Of a stretch of 32,884 bases of DNA, positions 16,852-24,526 are shown piece after piece. The stretch is from an uncultured Bacteroides sp. (lineage in GTDB: Bacteria; Bacteroidota; Bacteroidia; Bacteroidales; Bacteroidaceae), in the NCBI RefSeq assembly GCF_905207245.1, contig NZ_CAJLKP010000067.1, forward strand, positions 1 to 32,884. The letters are read 5' to 3'. Numbering within the stretch: the first letter of the stretch is position 1; every line of letters begins with the position of its first letter. The position numbers and the translations under genes were made by a program. The notes under the pieces are model-generated. The model had not been told where the DNA came from. It searched no databases and worked only from the letters and a program-made list of their open reading frames with translations.

Positions 16852-17019
16852 ATTAAGTGAGAATATCGGGACTCGCAACGGAACAATGTTATAACCTCCC
16901 TTAACGAAATCACTGTCAAAATAGAAATATACTTTCTCTTCATATCCCTCCTTATAGCCCACCAAAGTACCCACTTTCCGATCCCATAAAAATACATCAA
17001 GATTTTATACTATCACCAT
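16852..17019 (-). pseudogene. HipA N-terminal fragment (remnant)
   Basis: Read from the ATG at 17017-17019, the frame gives MVIV, an in-frame TAA, then LDVFLWDRKVGTLVGYKEG and on to YNIVPLRVPIFSL. This is the HipA N-terminal domain pattern ending in PLRxPIFS. Homology stops around 16852, and no kinase domain follows. The start overlaps the 3' end of the hipB-like pseudogene, as in hipBA operons. It is therefore a dead 5' fragment of a HipA-type kinase gene, cut off next to the winged-helix gene. Confidence 0.8.
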
Positions 17020-17287
17020 TCCTCCTTACTCGCTTGGGAATAATTTTATTTATTTGTATCAGTACTATTGGAGGCATAGGCGATTCCGACAGCCAATCAC
17101 CGACACGTTGCTTCATACCGACTACCCGTTACAATGATATGAAATTATTTAGGGTTATATTTAGATTTACGCCCTGTTCAAGATGACTTATTGTGGCAAG
17201 ACCTACGCCGGATTTCTTCGCCATTTCCCTTTGGCTCATCCATGCGGCAAGCCTGTATTCTTTTATACGTTTCGCTAAAAGTAACAT
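16997..17287 (-). pseudogene. HipB-like XRE antitoxin gene with internal stop
   Basis: The frame starts MLLLAKRIKEYRLAAWMSQR and continues through an XRE helix-turn-helix (MAKKSGVGLATISHLEQG, about residues 22-39) to NNFISL. A TAA at 17129-17131 then interrupts it, and the same frame continues RVVGMKQRVGDW.. PMPPIVLIQINKIIPKRVRR to a TGA at 16997-16999. The part after the stop matches the normal tail of this HipB-like family, so a single nonsense change broke a gene of about 96 codons. It is followed by the hipA fragment. The N-terminal 52 residues could still bind DNA if made. Confidence 0.85.
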
Positions 17288-17383
17288 AATATCTTGATTG
17301 GTTAGATAGTCTGTATTATATATATGGTAGAATATTACCGCCCAACCACAGGTAAAGAGAATTTACTGATATCTTAAAGACTA

Positions 17384-17408
17384 CTAAAGTAGTACGTACG
17401 CTTCTGTT
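17384..17408 (+). repeat. Direct repeat, copy 1 (25 bp)
   Basis: CTAAAGTAGTACGTAC followed by GCTTCTGTT matches 26234-26258 at 22 of 25 positions in the same orientation. The gap 17288-17636 holds nothing else that I can support. Confidence 0.6.
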
Positions 17409-17636
17409 TATTGCAATGCTATTAATCGGTAGGCATACGTAAGTAGTGAATGAAAAATGTCCAGGAATATTGCTCTCATGGGTGATACTCCCAGCTTTTT
17501 CAATCTGTTTTTATCATAAAAGCCTGTTTCGTGTAGCTAAGCTATTTCGTTAGTTCCCTACGAATTTATTATGCGGCAACATCACCATAGGGATGCAGAA
17601 AAACGTTATCAATAATACATTAAATCCGAAAATCAT

Positions 17637-18902
17637 ATGAACAAAAATATCATGAAAAACAAAAATATTCACCAAGGCATTCGTTAACCCTCATCTTTTA
17701 TAAATCTGATCGCAGCCCCTATTATCGGTATCGGCCTGCGACAACAAGGATTACAGCAAGTATTCTCCTTTCAACAATTCCGTGTACATCGATGCGACAA
17801 AGGTGAAAGACGTAGTCAATTTCACCTTCAATAATCTCAAAACCACGGGTAGTAACAAATCTCTGCCATACTGGTATATCCTGCCGATCAGGATATCGAA
17901 GTCAATTTTCAGGTGCCCCCTTCATTGACCAGCCAGTACAATGCCCGCCTCGGCACCGACTATACCATGCCCGATGCCAAGTATTACAAGTTCTCCACCC
18001 AGTACGTCGCCATCCCCAAAGGGGAAGTCAACTCACCAGAAGTCACTATCGACTTAGCCAACCTCACCATTGATGCTGGATACCTATTGCCCGTCACCAT
18101 CAATCAGGTTTCGGGCGACATGGGTATGTTCAGCGGTTCCAAAACCATCTGCTACGTCGTACGCCATTCCAGGGCCATCACCGTAGCTGTCAGCCTGACG
18201 GACAAGTACTTCCGCCTGTTCGGTTTCGATACCGGAAGCCCTACCGCCGGTGCAGTGAATGGCTTGAAGCTGCTCACCTTCGAAGCCATCATACACGTTG
18301 ACAAGTTCATCATGCCCCTGCAGGAGGACATATCCACCATCATGGGCATTGAACAGTATTCCCTTTCCCGCATCGGCGATGCCGATTTCCCGCGCTAACA
18401 ACCGCAATTTGCTGCCAACGAGAACAAGTTTCCCGCTGCCGATGAAGGCAAGTCACTTCAGGCTGGTGAGTGGTATCACGTAGCCGTTACATACGATAAC
18501 GAAGCCAAAACAGCAGCTATCTATGTAGACGGCAAGTTACAAAGCTCGATAGAGAACTACGGCAGCAGCGAACCCATCAATCTGGGCAAACAGACTCCGG
18601 ACAAAGGTTACCATTGCGAGATCGACCATTCCTACGGTATCGAACCCGTCTCTTTTGTGCGCATGCTCAACGACGAAATCTGCGAAGTCCTCATCTGGAA
18701 CGTGGTACGTACGCAAGACGAAATCTACAAGAACATGTACGATGTCGATCCCAAAACTCCCGGACTATGTGCCTATTGGAAGTTTAATGAAGGCACGGGA
18801 GACATCGCCCATGACTTTACGGACAACGGAAACGATGCGGTATCTTATGCCAACGCCGATTGGCCGTCAGGTATCGAAGTACTGGTGAAGAATAAAGAGT
18901 GA
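17637..18902 (+). pseudogene. Decayed DUF1735 / LamG-domain surface lipoprotein
   Basis: Fragments in different frames together form one Bacteroides surface lipoprotein. A damaged signal region (ATG at 17637, stop soon after) is followed by CDNKDYSKYSPFNNSVYIDA (lipobox Cys and mature N-terminus, from 17737). A frameshift near 17860 leads into the frame from 17913, which reads as a DUF1735-type domain to 18395. A TAA at 18396-18398 interrupts, and the same frame continues QFAANENKFPAADEG and a LamG/concanavalin-like domain (EWYHVAVTYDNEAKTAAIYV, CAYWKFNEGTGDIAHDF) to the TGA at 18902. Such proteins normally bind glycans at the cell surface. At least two frameshifts and one nonsense codon make it non-functional as one protein. 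Confidence 0.85.
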
Positions 18903-18948
18903 AACATAAAAGGTAGCATAGTCAACCAGTCATCTCAATTTCATAAGA

Positions 18949-18980
18949 TTAATAATTGGGAGCATTCCCCCAATTATTAA
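18949..18980. terminator. Perfect 12-bp hairpin after the LamG pseudogene
   Basis: TTAATAATTGGG and CCCAATTATTAA pair perfectly around AGCATTCC. AT-rich outer ends give U-tract-like sequence on both strands, so it could terminate in either direction. Confidence 0.6.
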
Positions 18981-18984
18981 GTTT

Positions 18985-19021
18985 AAAGGGCAGCTAACTC
19001 ATTTCGGGTTAGTTACCCTTT
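18985..19021 (+). terminator. Second hairpin terminator
   Basis: AAAGGG with GCTAAC pairs with GTTAG and CCCTTT around a TCATTTCGG-type loop. The style AAAGGGCAGCTA matches the hairpin at 1224-1254. Confidence 0.55.
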
Positions 19022-19140
19022 CTGCATCATTAATCTTTCTCTAGTTTCGGAAGTAGCATTCAGGCTGTTACTCCGTGGTGAATCCGGTTCATTTCCGAGC
19101 GGTTTTTATTAGGAGTTATGTAATTTTGCTATGCAGAAGA

Positions 19141-20013
19141 TCAGAGTCTTTCGATTTCTTCTGCCGATAAACCGGTCAGACTGGAAATGATATCAAGGGA
19201 TAAGCCCTGCTTCTTCGCATTGGAAGCGACGAGAAGCTTTTCTTGCAGTTCCCCTTCCTTTCTTCCTTCCTTTTTCCCTTCCTTCCTGCCTTCCTCTTTC
19301 CCTTTTCTTTCCGCACTGCTTATGAGCGTTTTCTCCACGCTGATGATGTCCCAGAACTTTTCGTACCCCAGCAGTTGTTCCGGCGTGAAAGCAGACTCCT
19401 CCAATACGGTTACAGCCTTTTTGATCTCCGAGTTCTCAAGCAGCTCTTCGGGCACCTCATGGGTATTTTCGTCGATTTCAGTCAGGTAGCGCAGCCAGAG
19501 AATATGCATTTTCTTTTCGCTATAGGTGTGAGGCCTAAACTTGGGCAGCTCCACAAACACCAGGTGAAGCCCATTTATCACGCGTTCGGTATGCTCCACG
19601 TGTACCAAACGGTAGTAGTGATAATACTCCTTGATGTCCGGCTCGAAAATGTCATTGACAAGATTCAGCGAATACACCGGTTGCAACAGGTCGTATTGCT
19701 CGCCGGAGTCCATCTGACGCACGTACGCCTTGGAAGCGTTGAACATTACGCACTGCTTAAATTCGGGAGACCATATCATTTGCATTTCCACGATGAAAGA
19801 ACGCCCTTTACTGTCCCGACAGCGAACGTACACGATGCTATTTTTCCGCAAGGAATTCTCCGGTACCATCCCCGAGGGAAGGTACTCAATGTCGGTAATG
19901 CTCTCTTCCAAACGCAAGGGAAGCAGGGCGTTCAGGAAACTCATCACTAGGTCGGGGTGCTCGCCGAACACGCGTTTAAAAGTCAGGTCGGCCTTTGGAT
20001 TCAAGTATCTCAT
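19141..20013 (-). CDS. Rpn-family PD-(D/E)XK nuclease (transposase-like)
   Basis: The 290-residue protein begins MRYLNPKADLTFKRVFGEHP, typical of the Rpn/PD-(D/E)XK transposase-like family of Bacteroidetes. Active-site elements are seen as the acidic residues near the N-terminus and the E-x-Q of SFIVEMQM (about residue 75). The middle (100-220) carries the family's PVYSLNLVNDIF and GLHLVFVELPKF stretches. A Lys/Glu/Gly repeat (about 237-254, RKGKEEGRKEGKKEGRKEGE) precedes a C-terminal helical motif (LSLDIISSLTGLSAEEIERL). Related Rpn proteins promote RecA-independent recombination or act in phage defence, and the K/E-G repeat is prone to length variation. It appears intact amid pseudogenes. 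Confidence 0.88.
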   Translation of the reverse strand: MRYLNPKADLTFKRVFGEHPDLVMSFLNALLPLRLEESITDIEYLPSGMVPENSLRKNSIVYVRCRDSKGRSFIVEMQMIWSPEFKQCVMFNASKAYVRQMDSGEQYDLLQPVYSLNLVNDIFEPDIKEYYHYYRLVHVEHTERVINGLHLVFVELPKFRPHTYSEKKMHILWLRYLTEIDENTHEVPEELLENSEIKKAVTVLEESAFTPEQLLGYEKFWDIISVEKTLISSAERKGKEEGRKEGKKEGRKEGELQEKLLVASNAKKQGLSLDIISSLTGLSAEEIERL

Positions 20014-20040
20014 AATTTCATTATTTTTCTGTTACGGAGA

Positions 20041-20048
20041 CAAAAATA
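20041..20048 (-). promoter_or_regulatory. -7 box of the Rpn gene
   Basis: The minus strand reads TATTTTTG, a TAnnTTTG match 27 bp before the ATG at 20013. Confidence 0.5.
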
Positions 20049-20772
20049 AGAATTCGTTCTTAAAAAAAAGAATCCGGCATCATATTTAATGAGATACTTG
20101 CTTTTGCTAAAACAATAATATTATCCACTGTCAATTTAATATTCTATTGTACCATTCATTCCTTTTACATAAATCTAAGTAACTTATTCATAGACAATTT
20201 TCACGTCTGAATAGTGCCTGTTTGCATCCACCATAAACAAATACTAATCAAACACATAAAATAGTGTAAGAGCATATTTCCAGAGTATTTCTAGATATGC
20301 CGTGTATATGCATCAATCCCTCCTTTATTCGCCTCTGAAATTCGTTTTTTATCAATGCCTCGATACAACAACTGTGAGTAGATATATTCGGAACGGCTGG
20401 CTCCTAAACTACGATTGATTTCAGATGTTCCAGTAAAACTGTCCACAGCACCACAAACCTTGATGCTCAAATTGAATTGTTTTACAATCCTGGCAATCTC
20501 ATCCAAGTTGACCAATTAAGAAGCATCTGTAAGATGATTTGTACCTAACTTAAAGAAAAAGAAGATGGGTGCACCGATGCAACTTTTTTCTTTTAACAAC
20601 TCGGTAAGATAACCTTGTAATGATGCTTGGTATCCTAAAGAGTTTCCCAAGCTATGATTTTCTGTTGAACTTTTGTCTTGAATAGAATCACTATTGATTG
20701 AATTATCTGGTCATTGAATACCCTGCAATCTTGAACGGAGAGAGTTAAGTCCGCTGTAATCGTTCTTTGGAT

Positions 20773-20780
20773 AAAGCTTT
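20773..20780. repeat. Target site duplication, left (AAAGCTTT)
   Basis: AAAGCTTT lies immediately outside the left end of the composite element and is repeated exactly at 22917-22924. Confidence 0.8.
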
Positions 20781-20905
20781 GGTGACTATATATTATCTTA
20801 CAGCAAATCCCCCTATAAACGATTATAAGATTTATAGGGGGATTATAGTTTAATATATTCTATTGCTTAACAAGGATTCACACTGTAAGGCAATATATAG
20901 TTACC
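20781..20905 (+). repeat. 125-bp MITE-like repeat, copy A
   Basis: Its terminal inverted repeats of about 23 bp (outermost GGTGACTATATATT/AATATATAGTTACC, innermost CTTACAG/CTGTAAG) have three mismatches. The interior has a perfect 14-bp stem, AATCCCCCTATAAA (20806-20819) with its inverse at 20831-20844. It differs from copy B at one base (C at 20871). Confidence 0.92.
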
Positions 20906-20950
20906 AAAAAGTAAGTGCATTTTTACTTTTGGGTACTTCCTAATAGACTA

Positions 20951-21517
20951 TCAATCAATATTATGTTTTAATCTAATATTTAAAATTTCCCTCATTTTTT
21001 TTATTTGTTCTTGTGTAGCTTTATCTAATTTTTTTCTTGGAATTTTCAATTTACGCATCTTACCCTTGATGATTTTAACTAACGTTTTTTCCCACTTGGA
21101 ATCAATACCCGTATCGGGGACTTCAATTATTATATGATTATTTATTTGAGAAACTTTCTCGCCTTGTTGTCCATAAGATATTCTTAGACCTCTTGATTGA
21201 AAAATAGCATCAATAATGGAATAATGATTTTTCAATGAAAATGCAATATTGAAATTATAGTCTATTGGTTTACAGAATTTTATATTTAATATCCATTTAT
21301 CGGCACCAAATAAGGATGATAGTGTTCCTCCCCATTGAACTACAACATCTCCAAAAGATATATTAGAATGTAATTTTATGATTTCTTTAATATAATCATC
21401 TTCTTCTGAACTTATTACTATAGAAGGAATTAATCGTCCATCTGCATAATCTCGATTAGCAAATAGTCCTTCTTCGTTTATATTATATATTGGTGCTGAT
21501 ATTTTTTTAATCATCAT
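20951..21517 (-). CDS. Unknown basic soluble protein, cargo gene 2
   Basis: This 188-residue protein is not recognised. It has no signal peptide or membrane helix. The first 150 residues look like mixed alpha/beta (ISFGDVVVQWGGTLSSLFGA, INNHIIIEVPDTGIDSKWEK). The C-terminal 45 residues are strongly basic and helical (IIKGKMRKLKIPRKKLDKAT), suggesting nucleic-acid or membrane-surface contact. The start overlaps the end of the upstream gene by 11 bp, so the pair is translationally coupled. Low GC and its place between two MITE copies mark it as imported cargo. An effector or immunity function is possible but unsupported by motifs. Confidence 0.7.
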   Translation of the reverse strand: MMIKKISAPIYNINEEGLFANRDYADGRLIPSIVISSEEDDYIKEIIKLHSNISFGDVVVQWGGTLSSLFGADKWILNIKFCKPIDYNFNIAFSLKNHYSIIDAIFQSRGLRISYGQQGEKVSQINNHIIIEVPDTGIDSKWEKTLVKIIKGKMRKLKIPRKKLDKATQEQIKKMREILNIRLKHNID

Positions 21518-22049
21518 AATGAATATCTTTAATTAATAAACTCTCTGCTTTCGATGCATTACTCTCCCCATCTTGAATAATTATTCTATACTTTTCAATA
21601 CGTTTATTTTTTAAAATTTCAGGTATTTGGAAAATAATCCAACCAAATCTTATGTCTTTAGGGTCTAATTGGATGCTGTTATCGAATTTATCTATTTGAG
21701 AATGATATTTTTTATGAAATAAGCTTTTATTATGTGATAATTTTATGGTTCTTGTAATACCATTTTCTAAATAATCTATTTCCAATTTCGGCATAACAGT
21801 ATTCCTACAAGAAGATTTGTTTATTACCACAATACAAAATAAAACATTTATATTTTTTGAGGAACTATATGACATTCTGTAACAATCCTCCAAGGATATA
21901 GATAGATTAGACTTTTTAGAAATAAATTCTTCTTTGTCTATTCGATGCTTTTGGATTGAAATTATTACTTGTTTTATTGTAAATAGCAAGCCAATAGCTC
22001 CTATAAATATAGTTATTATTACATCGTTTTCTTTGAACCAATCTAACAT
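21507..22049 (-). CDS. Unknown single-TM protein, cargo gene 1
   Basis: This 180-residue protein is not recognised. Residues about 9-31 (DVIITIFIGAIGLLFTIKQVII) form one membrane helix followed by a basic segment (QKHRIDKEEFISKK). The rest (about 45-180) appears beta-rich (VLFCIVVINKSSCRNTVMPKLEI, YRIIIQDGESNASKA) and would be cytosolic or periplasmic depending on topology; the positive-inside rule suggests cytosolic. It is the first gene of a two-gene operon with a good -7 box 29 bp upstream and overlaps the next gene. A membrane-anchored partner plus a soluble partner is a layout seen in defence and toxin modules, but no motif proves it. Confidence 0.72.
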   Translation of the reverse strand: MLDWFKENDVIITIFIGAIGLLFTIKQVIISIQKHRIDKEEFISKKSNLSISLEDCYRMSYSSSKNINVLFCIVVINKSSCRNTVMPKLEIDYLENGITRTIKLSHNKSLFHKKYHSQIDKFDNSIQLDPKDIRFGWIIFQIPEILKNKRIEKYRIIIQDGESNASKAESLLIKDIHYDD

Positions 22050-22077
22050 AATTTTAATAGTATGGATTATTATAGTG

Positions 22078-22085
22078 CAAAGATA
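22078..22085 (-). promoter_or_regulatory. -7 box of the cargo operon
   Basis: The minus strand reads TATCTTTG, a perfect TAnnTTTG match, 29 bp before the ATG at 22049. The stretch 22086-22490 is AT-rich and holds only a short AAATGAGAA/TTCTCATTT inverted repeat (22198-22273). Confidence 0.55.
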
Positions 22086-22490
22086 ATGCTTCTAAAAAAA
22101 TAATCATATTTTTATAAAAGGAAAAGTACTAATCTTTAATAGAAAAGCACCTTAATATTTTTATCATTTACTGAAACTTTTAGCCCCATAAATAGATAAA
22201 TGAGAAGAGTTGTATAAATTTAAACAAGTGTCGCATAAGGATGTAGTGTTTATCTTCACTCTATTTCTCATTTTATGAAATTTTGTCAGTTTTATGTTAT
22301 TATTCTTATAATTATTGCTTTGGCTCAAAAATTGTTATTGTCTTTAATAGTGCTATCGGCATTCCGTTTTGCTTAAAATCTGATTCTTGGATATGACGGC
22401 AGTTTATACCTATCTTTCTGAAATCAAGATGGCGGAGCTTCATCCTCCGTATAAAAGGAGAATTAACTTATAAAATCAAAATGAGTTGTT

Positions 22491-22622
22491 ATGGGAATTA
22501 AACCAGGACCAAAAAGAATTGCTATTTCCACAGGAAAACCAGATCGTCGTCAAAGAGACAATAAGCAGACTCCAGGAAATACACCGTCTTTGAAACCCCA
22601 TATTCATAAGAAGGGTGACTAA
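22491..22622 (+). CDS. Small basic 43-residue protein
   Basis: The ATG at 22491 opens MGIKPGPKRIAISTGKPDRR and ends PHIHKKGD at 22622. The peptide is about 30% Lys/Arg/His, rich in Pro and Gly, and has no hydrophobic segment, so it is likely disordered and could bind nucleic acid. It is on the strand opposite the cargo operon and is followed by two terminator hairpins. It is too short for certainty; the coding-like composition and following hairpins support it. Confidence 0.45.
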   Translation: MGIKPGPKRIAISTGKPDRRQRDNKQTPGNTPSLKPHIHKKGD

Positions 22623-22636
22623 ACTCCAAATAAAAA

Positions 22637-22661
22637 ACGGATGCCCTTGTTTGGCATCCGT
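22637..22661 (-). terminator. Terminator hairpin facing left
   Basis: ACGGATGCC (22637-22645) and GGCATCCGT (22653-22661) pair perfectly. The T-run lies on the minus strand (AAAAAA just left), so it would stop leftward transcription entering the cargo. Confidence 0.65.
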
Positions 22662-22721
22662 AGGAGTAAAACGTAAATGTTCACACTCTAACCTTGCCGC
22701 AATAAGGTTATGAGTTTTATC

Positions 22722-22761
22722 AAAGCCACTGTCATTTTGGCACTATGACGGTGGCTTTTTT
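22722..22761 (+). terminator. Strong terminator hairpin facing right
   Basis: AAAGCCACTGTCAT pairs with ATGACGGTGGCTTT and is followed by TTT on the + strand. A smaller AACCTT/AAGGTT stem lies just before it. The stretch 22663-22761 could be a short RNA, but I see no promoter of its own. Confidence 0.75.
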
Positions 22762-22791
22762 CTTTTGAGGCTGCAAATATAATATATTTAT

Positions 22792-22916
22792 GGTGACTAT
22801 ATATTATCTTACAGCAAATCCCCCTATAAACGATTATAAGATTTATAGGGGGATTATAGTTTAATATATTCTATTGCTTAATAAGGATTCACACTGTAAG
22901 GCAATATATAGTTACC
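22792..22916 (+). repeat. 125-bp MITE-like repeat, copy B
   Basis: Same orientation as copy A and 124 of 125 bases identical (T at 22882). Its right end is the right end of the whole composite unit. Confidence 0.92.
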
Positions 22917-22924
22917 AAAGCTTT
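22917..22924. repeat. Target site duplication, right (AAAGCTTT)
   Basis: An exact copy of 20773-20780, immediately outside the right end of the unit. Confidence 0.8.
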
Positions 22925-23152
22925 TTTGAAAAGTTTTTCTTTTCCTCATTCTTTGAACGGTTCTTATACAAATCAAGTAACCCTTCGATTTTCAGAATCT
23001 TTTTTAATTCAGCGATTGATTATGCGCTGCTGGATATGTGGCACAATTTGTCGGTCGGAATGATTGAACGAAATCCAGGGACTATTGCACGGCAGGCACA
23101 TGACCACTGGCGAAGGGCGGCACGGGCGACTTCATATTAGGGTGGAATATTG

Positions 23153-23177
23153 AGACGGAGAAGACCTCCGTCTTTTT
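23153..23177 (+). terminator. Rho-independent terminator
   Basis: AGACGGAG and CTCCGTCT pair perfectly around AAGAC, followed by six T on the + strand. The GC-richer DNA just before (about 23025-23140) ends a frame, HNLSVGMIERNPGTIARQAH.., that may be the 3' remnant of a lost + strand gene. Confidence 0.75.
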
Positions 23178-23179
23178 TA

Positions 23180-24469
23180 TTAATCTCTTAAACATCCTAA
23201 CGGAATAACCTTTACGCCATCCTCTCTTGTATAAGCAAGTTCACCACCTGTTAATACGATTAAAAGGTCAGGTAGCTTTAGGCGCATCTGCTTTTCCTGT
23301 TCGTTTTTTTCTTTAACAAGATTCTTCAACTCAATCAGATGTTTTGCCCCTTCTTCTATTTCTTTGCTACCGAGTTTAACTTCGATAAGCGCATATCTTC
23401 CGTCATCTAAATGAAGAACTGCATCTGCCTCTAATCCGTATCTATCGTGATAGTATGATAGAGTACCACCTAAAGCCTGGGAATAGATTCTCAGGTCACG
23501 GATGCACATACATTCATAAATGAAGCCAAAAGTTTTTAGGTCAAGTTCGAGATTTTGCGGAGATACACCCATAGCTGCCACTGCTATTGAAGGATCGACA
23601 AAACAGCGTTTTTTTCCGGTTCGGATAGCTGTCGCTGAACGAATGGCGGGACACCATGCCTCTACATCTTCAATGACGAATAACTTTTCTAATGCAGTTA
23701 CATAGTCATCAAATGTTTTTATTGAGGTTCCTTCCATTTCAACTGAAACATCTGCCAGCATGCTTGTCTTCTTGGCTAAAGTACACAGATTTCTTGCATA
23801 AGAACGCATGATAATCTTTGCCAAAGCAGGATTACGCTGAACTTTATCCACCTTTGAAATATCTTCGGTGCATATAATATCTACATAGTCTTTAGCAATC
23901 AACAATTTGGCAGTAGTGCTCATGCTGTCTAAAGAAGCTGGCCATCCACCTCTACAGGCTATAAAAATCAGTTCTTCTATGGATAAGCTTGACGCAATAC
24001 CATCAATGTCCAGATCCTTATTATCAAAAAGCTCCCTTAACGAGATTTTACCATTAGATTCTTTTGACTCATAAAGGCTCATAGGATACATGGACATTTT
24101 AGAAATTCTCCCCGTACCTGTATGCATAATATCGTCATCGTCTATTACTGTTGATCCGGTTAAGATGAACTGGCCTTTTAAGCGCCTCTCATCAACAGCA
24201 TGACGAACAGCATCCCATAACACAGGAGCCACTTGCCACTCATCAATCAATCTTGGAGTTTCGCCCTTGAGTAAAAGAGAGGGTTTGGTGCGTGCTGCTG
24301 CTAAATAACCTTCTCTAGTATCGGGATTCTGCATTTTTATCACACTTTTTGCTTGTAGTTCAGCAGTGGTTGTTTTGCCACACCACTTAGGCCCCTTTAT
24401 CTGGACAGCACCAAAAGCTTCAAGACGTAATTTAAGCTGATCGTCAGCAATTCGTTTCAAATATTCCAT
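23180..24469 (-). CDS. AAA_14 / DUF4143 family ATPase
   Basis: From the ATG at 24469 this is 429 residues. The N-terminal AAA domain has Walker A GPKWCGKTT (26-34) and a Walker B-like PRLIDEWQ (about 80), then the sensor-like ILTGSTV. The C-terminal DUF4143 part (about 200-420) ends with a PD-(D/E)XK-like core, EADAVLHLDDGRYALIEVKLG. Members are common, poorly characterised bacterial ATPases, possibly defence- or TA-related. A longer frame begins with TTG at 24493, but a -7 box TAATTTTG covers that codon, so the ATG is preferred. A phased repeat array lies just upstream, suggesting tight regulation. Confidence 0.88.
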   Translation of the reverse strand: MEYLKRIADDQLKLRLEAFGAVQIKGPKWCGKTTTAELQAKSVIKMQNPDTREGYLAAARTKPSLLLKGETPRLIDEWQVAPVLWDAVRHAVDERRLKGQFILTGSTVIDDDDIMHTGTGRISKMSMYPMSLYESKESNGKISLRELFDNKDLDIDGIASSLSIEELIFIACRGGWPASLDSMSTTAKLLIAKDYVDIICTEDISKVDKVQRNPALAKIIMRSYARNLCTLAKKTSMLADVSVEMEGTSIKTFDDYVTALEKLFVIEDVEAWCPAIRSATAIRTGKKRCFVDPSIAVAAMGVSPQNLELDLKTFGFIYECMCIRDLRIYSQALGGTLSYYHDRYGLEADAVLHLDDGRYALIEVKLGSKEIEEGAKHLIELKNLVKEKNEQEKQMRLKLPDLLIVLTGGELAYTREDGVKVIPLGCLRD

Positions 24470-24490
24470 AAAAGACTTTTTTGTTTTCAG

Positions 24491-24521
24491 CAAAATTAGT
24501 CTAATTTTTCATATCTACAAA
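24491..24521 (-). promoter_or_regulatory. Promoter of the AAA_14/DUF4143 gene
   Basis: On the minus strand, TTTG (24518-24521) and TAATTTTG (24491-24498) are 19 bp apart, a textbook Bacteroides -33/-7 pair. The transcript would start about 15 nt before the ATG at 24469. Confidence 0.8.
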
Positions 24522-24526
24522 GCTAT

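Larger units (their letters stand above)
20781..22916. mobile_element. Composite MITE-bounded transposon-like unit with cargo genes
   Basis: This 2,136-bp unit starts GGTGACTATATATT and ends AATATATAGTTACC, which are inverted repeats of each other. It is bounded by two directly oriented 125-bp repeats (20781-20905 and 22792-22916) and flanked by the 8-bp duplication AAAGCTTT. Excision in silico restores a continuous OmpA-like reading frame across the junction (KKLYPKNDYSG), which shows directly that the unit entered as one piece. It holds two minus-strand genes, a small + ORF and several terminators, but no transposase. Mobility would need an enzyme in trans. Eight-bp duplications occur in several IS families, but the ends do not tell me which one. 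Confidence 0.9.
20291..23019 (-). pseudogene. OmpA-like gene, truncated, mutated and split by an insertion
   Basis: The 5' part (23019 down to 22917) encodes ELKKILKIEGLLDLYKNRSK and KNEEKKNFSKKL. The 3' part (20780 down to 20291) continues in the same frame after the insertion with YPKNDYSGLNSLRSRLQGIQ. A TGA (20711-20713) follows, then NSIQ.. IGAPIFFFFKLGTNHLTDAS, a TAA (20516-20518), then LVNLDEIARIVKQFNLSIKV and DSFTGTSEINRSLGASRSEY. The last segments match an OmpA C-terminal, peptidoglycan-binding domain. The C-terminus is cut short at GGIDAYTRHI. The 5' end of the gene is also missing; before 23022 the sequence changes to GC-richer DNA. Function is lost. Confidence 0.85.

Noticed and set aside
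14017..17408. Invertible promoter controlled by the tyrosine recombinase
   Set aside because: The CTAAAGTAG copies are all in direct orientation and I found no matching long inverted repeats around a promoter.
19187..19950. Overlapping + strand ORFs opposite the Rpn gene
   Set aside because: They are mirror frames of the Lys/Glu-rich and conserved parts of the Rpn coding sequence.
22663..22765. Tmn-like or known small RNA gene
   Set aside because: Hairpins are convincing terminators, but no promoter and no recognised RNA family could be supported.
22874..23140. 88-residue + strand ORF
   Set aside because: It begins inside the MITE copy and runs antisense through the OmpA-like frame; only its last 35 or so residues could be a real remnant.
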